From Cristatella mucedo (taxonomy: Eukaryota; Bryozoa; Phylactolaemata; Cristatellidae): a DNA stretch of 32,500 nucleotides. The translations under genes and the position numbers were made by a program. This document shows positions 8,801-21,900 of the stretch, piece by piece. Under the pieces are notes generated by a model. It ran no database searches, was not told the DNA's origin, and was given only the letters and a program-made list of their open reading frames with translations. How positions within the stretch are numbered: the stretch's first letter is position 1; each line of letters starts with the position of its first letter. Location of the stretch: assembly GCA_009760855.2 (NCBI GenBank), contig WPIO01000181.1, positions 82,501-115,000 of the forward strand, in the 5' to 3' direction.

Positions 8801-11800
8801 GACCAGTCTATCCTAACTGCTGTTCTTGGAGCATGAGTTTCTTGTGGAAGCCGGTTTTTGTGAGCTTGTTTCTTGGGAACAAGTTTTCACGTGCTTTTTA
8901 GGTACTTTTAAGGGCCACGATAGCTCAGGAGGTAAGGTGCTTGCTCTAGGCAGCCGAGGTCGTAGGTTCTAATCCTGCAGTGAGCAATCCTGTATTGCCA
9001 ACTGCAAGCGATTGCGATAGCCATTAAGGTGCTACTGCCACTATACAAATGAGGCTGTTAAATTAGCTATTTTTTTTCTATTTTGAAGCTTTGCCTGCAA
9101 CACTGTTGAGTCGAATTATGATAAGGATAATAATAATAATAATAATAATAATAGGTCGGTTGTGTAGCATCCTAGAAGAACTTGGTCTCTATCCGGGTGC
9201 TTTACAACCAACTGCAAGAGAATCCATTCGTGTTATGCACGGTCTTAGGCCAGCATGCTATAGCAAACATCTAGCCACTCGTGGCCACCATTTAGTAAGA
9301 CCTCTGGCTACTAACATGCACTGAATCATGCACTGACAGGTTTGCATACTGAGTACACCCGAACAAGGTAGACATGTTGTGGTTGATTGACCGTTCGTTT
9401 ACATGGTTTTTTGTTCACAGCTTTGGCGATGGACTTTTTTTTTGTACATATTGGCTTGCTTTATTTGCCAGATCTGTCACTTGAGGCCCCAGACTAGTTT
9501 CTAACACATATGCATTTTCGGACGATCTCGGTGCATTTGGCTTTACTCTGCACTGACGCATGCACGCTGTCGCTTGCCAGTAGTCAGGGCCTGAGCTCTC
9601 TTTTCGCAGGGTCTGCGTGCAGTACGTCTGGGAGTGGAATACGATTTTGATGTCAAGTTACCAGTGACTTGAACGTGACTAGAACGTGGAGTGACTAGAA
9701 CCCAGCCCACCATGTTTGAGGTGTCAGGTTCAGCTTCTGTGTCTTATAATAAGAATAATGACCGTACTGGCGGTAGTAATAAAACAATTGCGTAGCATCT
9801 TAAGAAGGCTGGATCTCTTTCTAGGCAAGTTACTTGTGCTTAAAAGCTGGGATTTCAATTGGACAGTCTTTCGATGAGCCGTAATGGCACACTATGTAAG
9901 GCGGTTGCTTTCACGACCTCGGTCCCGGGGTCGAGGGTTCGATTCCTGCGGTGGGCGACCCTTGATCGTCACTGCAAGCAGTGGTGATAGCCGTAAAGGC
10001 TCTTCTGTCGCTATACAAAAAGAGGCTGTTTAATCAGCTAGAATTTATTTATTTATTATTTATAATATGCAGTGTTAGCACCCGATTAAGCACACAAAAG
10101 ACAATTCACACGAACCCAACAAATGCCGTGAGGAATAGGTGAGTTTTTAGCTTCCAGTTTAATTGTCGTCAAGTCAGCGGATGGCGTGACATCAATCGGT
10201 AGTAAGCCCTGGCTTAAGAATCATGTAAACTAAATGCTCGATCACCAAAGGATTTGAGGTTGGTTTCAAGCACAGCTTAGCAGATTTGAGTCGGACGAGC
10301 AGCTGGTATAATACTATATGCTTCTTTATGGGGAGCCAGTGCAGGTCGGCGAGAGGTGATGTAATGTAGTAACTGCAATGCTCACGGTAGACTAGCCTAG
10401 CTACAGAGTTTTGCACCATCAGTATGCTTCTTATTGCTCAGACAAGAAGACCTGCGAGTAGCGAGTTACGGAACTTTTAATCATGATGTCAAAAACGTGT
10501 TGACCAGCTTGGCCACAATATGCCATAACTACCAGGCCTTAGTGGCTAACAATTCTTCTAGTGCTTACTTTTTCCTGTTCGGCATTCTGCTGTCTCACTA
10601 GGCTGCTGAAGTGGCCTATAAATTCATATTTCACCTGCTGACCTTATTGGCCGCTTCGATAGTATGTGGCCAATGGTGGCCGTGCAACTACTTTTAGGTA
10701 ACACTATAAGCGATTTTCAATTTTATCGAGCATTCTCTTTTTTCGTCTTTTAGACTTGATGATCAGTTTGAAGCTCTTCACGAAAATCCCGACATGTAAG
10801 TAGTCGTACATACCACCGTCACGATATTGGCTATCTAACCTGAAGCTCTCCAAGTCGCCAACGATGGCATACTTGATGTTTGTGCAATCAGCAGTCGTGT
10901 GCAGTGTGCCACTTTTTAGGTATGTGTATTATATGCAGTTGGTAGGCATTGTGTAGTAGCAACCGTTGTATCATCGGCTCTTATGCTTTCTTGCACCATA
11001 GGGTCAAATAAGAGCTTCGTCCTGTGCAGAGCAATACCATCTGCTGACACTCTTCTACTGCTAGCTCAGTGCAGCAGTTCTGCTGCCGAAAAAAATGGAA
11101 AGGCTTGAATTTTTCTCATTTTCATCGCTTTAGCCGTGTATCAGTAATTGTAGGGCTCATTTTACATTCCTCCTTGCTGAATCACAGCATTGCTATTTGC
11201 TGTATAAAAAAGGGCATGCAATAGTGCAGTTACAAATTTTGAAGTAAGGAAGCATCTGTTCGTGTATGCATGATGTCTAGAATTAATAGTGTGCTACAGA
11301 GAACGACCTGCAATTTCACTACTGTCATCCAACGGCACTCCAAAAGCTACCGTAAGCCCCCTATTTACACAAATTTGGAGATACAAACTCAGCCAGGGTC
11401 ATGCAAAAAAAAAATCGAAAATCAAATGTATCCAAGAAAACTTTCAAAATCCTCACGTGATCAGTATATTTGACAATGCCACAATTAGCTGGGAGCAAAC
11501 TGTCTGACAGCATTAGAATGTATAATAGAAGAACATATCTATCACTCTCGACTTAGAAAAAAGATAGAGACTAAAAAAACTGTCCAAAGTCCCGTGGGGG
11601 GCTTGCTGTATATTCAGATCAGCGAAGGCAGAAATGGTTCCACAAATTTTCAAGTGGCAGTATCACCATGCTGTGTTACTACTCACTAGCCATTTAGTCA
11701 GTCTCCTAACCGGCCGTCTCTACCAAAGCCAAAAGCTTGGAATCGTTCGTGTTTAGTTCATGATTTCCTATCATTGCACTAAACAGCTTTGGTTTGCTGA

Positions 11801-12869
11801 GTGCGTGAAAAGTCGTTGACTTATCGCCCCTCACTAGAGAGGGGGCTATTTCGATACACCTCTATTAGGCTATATTCCGGCTTTTTTCCTTTGAGTAAGA
11901 TAATACAGATCAGATCGTCAGAAACTGTTCGTGCAAGCTGCTTTAGTCGTGTCTGCATATTGATGTTGCCATATCTGCCTTTAGTGCTAGTCAGTCTTTT
12001 CTTATGTGCTCTTCTCATGCTAGAGCCACGTGACTGTCACCTGTCTGAGAGTGGGCTCGGCTCGTTATTTGTAGAATAATCGCCACACCGGGTCGCTTTA
12101 TGCACATAGTGTTAGAGATGGATCTGAAGCTCAATTCAGTGGAATACATCGTCTTCGACGAAGCAGACAGGTATAGTGCAGTCAACCGCCGTGCAGATGC
12201 AGCATTTGTGGCTATCAAACCGAAATTGGTCGAGAGCTACTTTGAATACGTGGCATCTCAATAACATAAAGGTCGGCCATGGCTGTGCTCGTGCCAGGAG
12301 GTAATGTGCTTGTTCTTCACGATCTAAGTCGTGGGCTCCAGTCCTGCAGTGGGCGATCCTAAATTGGCCACTGCAAGCACTGGTGATAGCTGTCAAGGGT
12401 CTTGTACCGCTATACGAATGAGGCTGTTTAGTCAACTCTTTTTTTTTAATTGTATCTATGGCATAGCTGCATACTTGGTTGCTCTGCTTCAAATTGTTGA
12501 TCCCCATTCTAGTGATCAGAACTTTTGTCATGCACTCAGTTGTGTCCGATAGTGATGCCACGGCTGCTTTAGACGTTGGCCCTAGGTTAGGGCTAAAGAC
12601 GGCATCTGCTGTAGGCTGTTCGAAATGGGATTCCAGCAGCAACTGCAAGAGATGATCAGCCGTCTTCCTGAGCGCCGGCAGACACTGCTCTTCTCCGCCA
12701 CACTACCGAAGGTGCTGGTGGAATTTGCAAAAGCAGGCCTTCACGAGCCCACGCTCATCCGCCTCGATGTCGACACGAAGCTCAGCGAGAACCTGCAGGT
12801 TAGTATGTGTTTGTGCATGGGTGTGAACATCGTGTGTGTGTGTGTTTGTCTTTAAAGAAATATCATGTC

Positions 12870-12922
<53 letters not shown>

Positions 12923-15900
12923 ATTACAAGAACACGTAGCCTTGATAGACGGCAAGGCAAGGTAGTAATCCACTAATACAGGATGCGGAGAGCCTGCTGA
13001 TACATTGGTTCTTACTGGTGTAGAATGCATTGGTTCCATCACGTACAACTCCCGTAGCACGCCTAGCTTTACATTACTATATTGTCTGCCGTGTTTCTGT
13101 AGGAGCTGGCTCTCCTGCATTAAACCATTGAATGCAATAGGACGCTCTAATTTCTGTCGCCATTTCCCTTTTCAGCTAGCGTTTTTCCAATGCCGAAGTG
13201 AAGAGAAGCCGGCCATACTGCTGTATCTTCTGGAGAATGTGCTTAAGACTGCAGCGAAAAGTGTCGTATTTGTGGCAACCAAGCATCACGTCGAGTACCT
13301 GAACGCAGTAAGTTGGTAGCATGCATTGGTCAATCTACAGTGCCTATTATGGGGTTGGTAATCTTTTCAGACTTGTTGCTGTCTAAGATGCTTAGAACAG
13401 TGATAAAAGTGCGTGCGCGCGCTCGGGTGTGTGTGCGCCTATGCATCACTGCCATCTTCCACCGACACGAAATGAGCTGCTTGATTACGCCAGGCGGTGA
13501 AAGGAAAGAGCAGTTCTTTCCGAGTAGTAAGGGCTGGAAGGTATGAGCGCCTACATGCCGTGTATGCTGCACATGCACCGGTGTATCTGTATGCATCTGT
13601 GATGCCCTGAAGTCGTAAAACCTAAGATGGTTTATGAAATTAAATTTACTGCCGCGCACTCGAAAGCATTCCTGTGTGCATTCGGGTGGCATATGCTAAT
13701 ATTCCTCAGCCAGGCGAGTTGTAGTCCTGTTATCTTTCACCTTGACTGATCTATTAATCGTAAAAACCTTTACGTGATTCTCAATTGACATTTAATGGTT
13801 TTGCATGGCGAAATAGTGGCCAAGGGCCATCTAGGCAATCTAGTTGAAGTGCTGAAAAGTTAGGGATAAAGACGTCAAGGCATTGACATCCAGCTTTGTT
13901 TCTTTTTTACAGTTGTTATATGCTTTTTTGTAAGCATATTTTTGCTGGACCATTGAAAGGTAGTGATCGGTGTCATGTGTGTGCCCAGTCGGCCACCATT
14001 GCTGGCACCCAAAATCAAGCCCCAGATCGATGTTACCCAAGTAAGGTATTTCTTTGGACTAGTCTAGAAGGCATGCAGAAATGTGCCCCTTGAGCATGGT
14101 CTGGTAACTAACTGCAAAGCTCAGCAGCACCGTGGGCGGCAAACATGTCGTTGCTCCCATCTCGAGGCTGCTGATTGGAGAGTGGCTAAGCGCTCGATCC
14201 CTACGAGGGCTGAGACACCGAGCAAGCAGCTACCTGCCAGTCTTCAACCGTCCTAACTAGTCAGCGAAGTTTGCTCCGCCCATTAAGTCGTGGCGCATCC
14301 CCTCCCCCCCCCCAAAAAAAAGGGCAACATGACCCCTTAACCATGTTGAACCGGGAAACGAATTTGCCTCATCAGCCTGCTGCCTTTATCTTTGTATGTG
14401 AGCAATTGCAGAATCGATGTCAAGAGTGAGAGAGGCATTACCACTTTCCAATTTGTTTCTGCACATTCCCTTGCAACCGATGGCTTCTTTTTCTTTCCCT
14501 GCTTTCCATCCTCCTTCGTTGCTGCCTCTGCTGCCGCTGTCGTCCTGTTTAATGTATCGCTCGGTCTCCATTTCCTCCGCTCGGCCGAGAAGTGGCGTCC
14601 GTCGCACGACACTGCCTCTGGGTTGCAGCTCCTGACCGAGGCCGGTGTCCCGTGCGCCTCCGTGTACGGAGCGATGGATCCCACCGCGAGGAAGATCAGT
14701 GTGGGGAAGTTTCAGCACGGCAAGGTGAACGTCCTGCTTGTCACCGACCTCGCTGCTCGCGGCATTGACATCCCCATGCTTGACAACGTCATCAACTACA
14801 ACTTTCCTGACAAGGGCAAGCTCTTCATTCATCGGGTCGGTGAGTGCACCGAGTGGAGATTCGTTTGGGAAGAACCGCCGTGGTAGCCCTTTGATAGATT
14901 TGTATGCTTGCTAAGCTGAAGAAGGATAATCCCGACGTGGTGCATTGGCAGGCATTTTTCCCTTGTTCTAGATTGCGTACTATTCGTCTCTCTTTTTTCC
15001 TCGCGCACTTCCTGTTTTTCGTGGCAAGTTAAGTAATGATGACCGGCACAATTGCAGCACGCATGAGCACACATTGAACGGTTCATACGGTCGGAGCAGG
15101 TGCTGAGAGAAATTGGTGGGGGTTTTCTAGCTTCTTTTTAGATGCCGTCAAGTTAGGGTGTGTTGACGGGAGTGTGCTCCAGGCTAGGGGTGCAAGTGAA
15201 CCGAAGTCTCCAAAGGATTTGAGGTTGGTTAGAGGCACGGATAAGCGAGGTCAGTCAGATGAGCAGATGGTGCGATGCAATGCAAAGTCGATGTGCCTAT
15301 ATGCATGCATAAGTGAGACCACGAAGGGATTCAAAGGTCGGTGACAGAATCCAGCACGGGAAATAGTATGATACAGCAATTGCTGTGTCCACGACTGGCA
15401 AGCCTGGCTTGCAGAGTTTTGCATAAGCTGTAAGCATCCTATTGCAAGAACAGTCTAACCTGCTGATGGTAAATCATAGAAGTCTAGATCGGATGTCAGA
15501 GTTGCTTGGGCTAGCTTGTCTGTGGTATACCTAACTAAACAAGTCCGAATTAGTGCAATGTCACAGTGGTGGTGAAAGCAGGCAGGCTTGGCTCTGGAGC
15601 TGCCGTGGTCATTTAGTGAAGTACTTTCACTTGAGGTGTTGCATAAATGGGCAAAAACAACGAAAGACCGATAACATACCCTTATGGAACTCGAGATGAG
15701 GCTAGTCTGATAGACACTACCTGACCATTGATGTATTAGAGACTGGACAAAAAGTTGGACAGGTATGATTTAGAACCTTTTCAGCTTGGCTATGCATTCG
15801 TATCAATCGTTCAAGCAAGCTTTTTCTATCGATATGCTATCGAAACCCGCCATTTATCCCCATACTTGCATCTGCTGATTACTCGTGCATGTTACACGGA

Positions 15901-18900
15901 TTGGCAGAGGTAAGAACCAAATTTCGCGTTATATTCATAGCAGAGGTATACTTGGGCATAAGGTTGGGCAGATGGCTTGGCTCTATATTGTTTTATAACT
16001 TTTGACCCTCAGTCTTTCCCGCTTAGGATGGCCACTGTAAGCAGGCAGCGCCCAATGTGCACAGCAGCAAATGACGTGCTCAGAAGTTCGATCGTTCGGT
16101 GTGGCTCGGATGCTGTCACCCTGGCTATGCCCTCCGGAAACACAAGTACTAGGAGATCGGCTGCTGTATTTCCAGGTGCCCTCATAGTGAGACCACTTGG
16201 AAGCCTTGGTTAAATAAGCACAGAAACACCGCAGTAAAACTCCTTATTCGACAGCCTGCCGCCCTGTGCTACTAGATACAGCTGTGGATGAGTGAGACTG
16301 AGACTTGAGCTTGATCAGAAACCAGGTGGAGTGGCTGTGAAGACTTCCTGTGCTGTTAACACGTTAGGCTCTCTATTAAGGCTAATGCATGAAGCCTTCA
16401 CAGTGCAATCTTATTAGTGGCACCTGGTGAGGGTTTTCTTAGCAGTAATCGAGATTATGCAACTGCAGGATATGGCCTCACCGAGCCATGGCTTGAAAGC
16501 GCACGAGGGCCCGAAGACCCGTGTCATTGAACCAGCTGTCCACGTTTTAATTCTACAGGCCACTTATTGTGCTTGCTGCCAAAATATGCCCCTTCATTAA
16601 GGGCTTGACCTGCTAGCAACTGCAAAAGTATTAGTACAGGAATGACTCGTGCTCACTCGACTGCAATTCAAGTTAATATCGTTTGTTGCTGTGACCGAAA
16701 TATGGGCACCCATTGAAATAAAAACGAGAACCGATTAGTCGCAATTATCATATGTAATTCCTAATTGAATTGTTTAACATGCCGTCGGTCTTGCCCGGGC
16801 ACGGGGCACGACCAAGCGCTAGCAAACATCGGCCGCTCCCTTCGCCAGCCCATCCTGCTGGGGTAGGGATTAAACGGCTTGTGAATATCTTATGCGATGA
16901 CTTTGACATTGGCTTTTTTTTGGCATTGGTGCCCTATCGGTAGTTATCGCATTTGGTTTTAGCTCAACCGCTATATGCTATGCTGTGTCCAGTTCCCCTC
17001 TGTGGCAACTGCATAGCAGGGTGCTTTTGCCCCTTGGTGTGGTGCGGTGTGTGCATTATTCTGATCATCATGTCATCATCGAGCTGGCCAGCGAATCGGG
17101 TGCTGGCACTTCTCGACCCAGGTCGCGGGTTCGAGTCGGACATTGACCACTTCGTGCGTGACAAGACGAACCTGGCCACTGTGAATGAGGCTGTTGAATC
17201 GCGCAGATCTGCTTGCGCTTTTTTATTTTGTCCTTTGCTTCACCGATGCCCACTGTTTTTAGGCCGAGTTGCACGTGCTGGCCGCACCGGCACTGCCTAT
17301 TCGCTAATAGCGCCGGACGAGGCTGCTTACATGATTGACTTGCATCTGTTTCTCGGTCGTCCACTGGAGCCTGTGCCTGCGGCAGCTAACGATAGCACCA
17401 GCCCGTCAGGTGAGCTGGCGCTGTCTGCTGCCGACGACTGCTCATCCTTGTGTCTCCGGTCACGTGCTGGGCGCACGTGACCGGTTTGCCCCATCATCGA
17501 CCAGTTTTGCTTTGAACGTCTGTAGAAGAGCAATTGCAGCTTCCTCAGTTTGTGGCTATTCGTTGCTGGAAAAGAGCCGGGGGTGTATGAAAGTGAAGCT
17601 GAATGGTCTATGGCGGCGGTGGTGGGTGGGGTTGTGTGAAAAGAAAGCGTGGACAGAATTGCTGCCTCCGCTTTTCAGATTATGCAGTGCGGTTGGGCCA
17701 CTGGAGTGCAGTGCAGGCTTGAGAGCCACAACACCGAATCATTTTTCCGGCAGCGCTAATGCATGCCAGGCTCGGGTACTCTACTTCTGTCAGCTCTGGC
17801 GCATCATTTCTAGCCGTTCTTTGCTGCTACTTCCAGGCTGCGAATTTTCTCTCAACTGTCCTCCTGGCTCACCTACACTTCTCACTATCTCTTTGGTGCT
17901 CGAGATGTAGCCGGTTGGCCACGGTCTGCGCTCCGAAAGCCAAGCAGGCTCTAAGTGAGATGTAGAAAACGTTGTAGCGTAACAGCTGTTTATTCCTAGT
18001 GGTTTTGTGGAGCTATACACGAAGCCACATATCAAGATCTTCTCACAGGTCCCCCAAGCTTGGTGCTTCATAAAGATAGCAGAGTGGCACTGATCTGTTC
18101 TATTAATTAACTCAAGATTGGGACATCGGTGTGAAAAGTTGTTTTTCATTCTTGCCATGCGACAGACCATTGTTGCTCACCACCTCCTGTGTGTGTATCG
18201 AGTGTTGCAGAGCTTAGGCCCAGACTTGGATGAAAGACTTTGGTTCAGCCCTGTATTGGCATGTGAGGATCATAAAATGTCTTGGCTTCTGCTTCCTGGC
18301 TCCTGCGTTTGTTGGCTAATGCTTGTTTGCAGATATATGGCATATGCCTGTTCACTTGGTGGCAGTGCACTGAGCTGTTGGCTTTATTTGTGGCCAGTGG
18401 CTGAGCCGCGGCAGTAGGATTTAAAAAGTGCCGAGCAAAGGAGTAGGATGTGAGTTGTGTCGTGACACGAGTGGATTTTTAACCCATGACTCCTGAACCG
18501 AGGTCATCTAACCATTTTAAAGCCAAGAACACTCTCCAGCAGAAGGAGGTATCCAAGAGTAGACTGATTTATTGGATTAACCTTCTTACTGGTAATGTTA
18601 AGAAATGCAGCTAGTCGTTTGTTTGCAGTACTCACCTAGATCCCTTTAGGCTAGGCTGCAAGCAATTTGAGCTTGTTGTGGCTGACCACTTGCCATGATT
18701 AGTGCTAGATTGTCCCACGCAAGACTCCTGTCGTTTTTATGACAAAATGAATGTATTTATCAGATTTGTGACCCTTAGCACCCAGTGCCAAACCAGGGAA
18801 GGGCCTGGCGTCAAGCAGGCTTTTGCAAAAGGTCTTCTATTTGATCGAACCACTTGGAGCAAAGGTCTGAGAACTGAGACGACTTGGTGCATGTATTCCT

Positions 18901-21900
18901 GTGTATTTCAGGCCCCATTGGCAACGGCCTGTATGGATCTGTACCTCGAGCAGCTATTGGAGAAACAGACCAACAGACTGAAGCTCGGCACGCGCACTCT
19001 GTTGACTTGGTGAGCTGGTGCTGTGCTATGCTATGTAATGTATTTCCCTGTGTCACTTCTATCCGAATCATTATGGGCCAGGTGGAGAATGAACCAAGTG
19101 GGGAGTTTCCGGCAACTGTGTGCACTCAAACCCATAACAGTTGCTGATCATCCGACTTGCTTAATAATAATAATAAAAATAATAATACATTTGATGTAGC
19201 CCCTTCAGAGAACTCACTCTCTTTCTAGGCACTTTACATTTACTGCAAAGGAAGGACGATCGAATGGTTAGTGGTAGCATGCCTAATAAACAACTAAAAT
19301 AACTGGGTCAGGGATGACTAGCACAGGGTGAGCATGCAAGTATGGTTAGTGGCTGGCAGCACACAGTGTCTGCACGCATAAGCACATATAGGACGAATCA
19401 CAGGGATCCACTGAATGCTATTATATATAGATGCGTTTTAGTTTCCTTTTAAATGTGGTCAGGTCAGGGGATGTTGTGACGCAAGTCGGGAGTGAGCTCC
19501 AGGCTTTGGGAGCATACGAATTAAAAGCACGGTCTCCAAAGGATTCGAGGTATGGGTGAGCAGTTAGATTCCGAAAAGCAGGTGGTACGATGCACAGCCC
19601 GGTGCGGGAGTAGATCTGATTGGTAGGCTGGAGCCAAACGATGAAGGGACCTAAAAGTGAGTGACAGAACCTTGAAGTCGTGCGTTGCTTGACTGAGGGC
19701 CAGTGCAGGTCGGCGAGAAGTGGTGAGATGTGGCAACTGTGCCGCTCACGGCAGATAAGCCTAGCTGCAGAGTTTTGCGCCAGCTATAAGCACCACAGAG
19801 TGCAGAGGCCGGTAGACCAGCCTTAGTTGATGTCTGCACTTGGATGTTTTTAACTTTCTGATGCTTAATTGACAGGCCTGCTGTCATCCTAAAATATACT
19901 TTCATTTGTATAGCACCCTAAGAGAGTTTAATCTCTAGCCAGGAGCAGACTACCCTGATCATTAATAATAATAATAATAATAATAATACTTGTGTGTACA
20001 GCCCTCAGAGAACTCTATCTCTTTCTAGACACTTTACACGTGCTGTAATACATATTAAAGGCTCACACTTAAGCCCTGGCAGCTGGGCCAAACTAGCACA
20101 GCATCCTAAAGGGGGAAGACCTAATCTCCTTAGATTGGTTCGCCTAACTTCACTCCAGTGGTGTAATCTAGGTGTGCTGTTCCAAAACGACTGGTCATCG
20201 ATTGAGTACATTGCTAATCTTGTTAAGTCTGCCTACTTTCATCTGAGGGTCTGTGGCCAAAATTACAGCCTTCATAGACACGAGTACAACTGCCAACCTA
20301 GTTGACACGAGTGTGACATCATGTTTGTATTACTGCACTTCTTTTTATTTAGGGCTCTCAATCTGTGCCGTTGTTTTTACTACTGCTTCACTCATCACTA
20401 GTGCAAATCTGAGGGTTCCAGATGCACGCTAAAGTTTCCGGTGCGTCCGTAATATGTTTGCATCCTATTGTATCCTTATTTAATTCAAGAAAACGATTGG
20501 CCAGTCACTTAATTCAAGAAAACGGTCAGCCAGTCACTTAGCACCTGAAAGACCTCAATCTGGCAGCCTCAGCTCTACAGTTGAGGTTTGGGACGCGTAT
20601 AGTCGTCAGATTGGCTTCAAGCCTTCAGAAGTTGCTCTCTCCTGCAATTAATTGTGTGCTTTCACTGCTAGTGCGGTGCAGCCCTGATGTAGGGGATAGA
20701 AAGATGTACATGGAAATGTGCATGGTTCGATTCATGCATCATTGTGAATAGGATTTGATTGCCAGCTTTATTTCACAGTGCTGCTAGTAATTTGAAAACG
20801 TTGCCTCTGCAACTGTCCAACAGCTCAGCAATGCAGTTATCTTGCTCTTGTTAAGCTTCTGATGTACACAACATATGTAGCTCTTCGATAGGCTGAAGTG
20901 TCACGGCGTTTGTTGTTCCAGCAAAATCTGAGAAAAGTGTGTGCTAACGGCTACAAGCAATATTTGAAGTCGCGGCAGAATCCATCCTCCGAGTCTGTCA
21001 AACGTGCCAAAGAGCTTCGATATCGGCCACTTGGTGTCCACCCAGTGTTTGGTGAGTAGAGCTTTGTAACCACGGTTTCAGTTGGTACCCTGTTTCATCC
21101 TGATGCAAAACCAAGTGTTTCAAGAGCTGTTGTAAGTTCGAGTACTAAGCATCAGTCGATTACTTAACAGTGCTGGCACGATTTCTTGTTAACAGCTGGC
21201 AAACAGAATGACGAGGGGGTAGCAGCCAAGGAGCTGTCCGAATTCTTGAGGAATTGGAGAGGCAGGAAGGTATGTTTCGTGTTGTGTGAGCACCGTCTGG
21301 TGCAGAGAACGTCCACAGCAGCTTGTCTTGGTTTTGCATTGTCCTGTTCAGTGTGCCGTGACTTTCAGCTGCGTGCCCAGCCCACCGTTGAGCATGCCTC
21401 GTACTGGCTATGTTGTAGACGATCTTCGAGGTTAATCCGAACAAAAAGTCGTCAGCTTTCCTTGTGATGCAAGAGAAGAGGAAATTGCACGATCCATACA
21501 TACAGGCCAATGCCGAAAAGCGTGCCAAGCAGCTGCAGGAGCAGCAGGACTGGCTCCTCGCTGGCGACGGTGCCCGTTGCAGCAACGGCCCCGATGGAAG
21601 CGCCGGGCAGGCAGCAGCCGAAGAGGACAGCCTCACCGTACGGTGCACTTTGCGAAGCGTGCCGTGCCCTGATTGTGCCATGCCCTGATTGTATGCACAA
21701 GCTGATGTATTCATCGTGTACGCAGCTACCACTCCTAGACATTAATCGTTTGATGAAATGTAATGTATCTCTGTCTGTAGCTCCACAAAGCCACGAAGAC
21801 TAAGTGGGCGTTACGAATGTACTGTATGAGAGCTTTCTTTAATGCACTCAAAGCCTAATCGGCCTTCGGTAGCCAACAGACTTTATCGCACGAAACAAAG

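Larger units (their letters stand above)
8101..10753 (+). other. DDX54 intron 4 (2,653 bp)
   Basis: Second largest DDX54 feature-poor span. Holds two SINE-1 copies in sense, two short LINE tails and a LINE family A fragment. The portion 8160-8900 shows nothing I recognise. Confidence 0.75.
14840..17262 (+). other. DDX54 intron 9 (2,423 bp)
   Basis: Separates the two halves of motif VI. Holds a LINE family A fragment and a partial tRNA-like SINE. The span 15550-17080 shows nothing I recognise. Confidence 0.65.

Noticed and set aside
9936-9946. B box that could suggest a functional tRNA gene
   Set aside because: It belongs to a dispersed SINE head with an extra palindrome and no tRNA 3' end.
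21160-21742. Antisense open frames of 190 and 96 codons over exons 13-14
   Set aside because: They are shadows of the DDX54 exons on the other strand.
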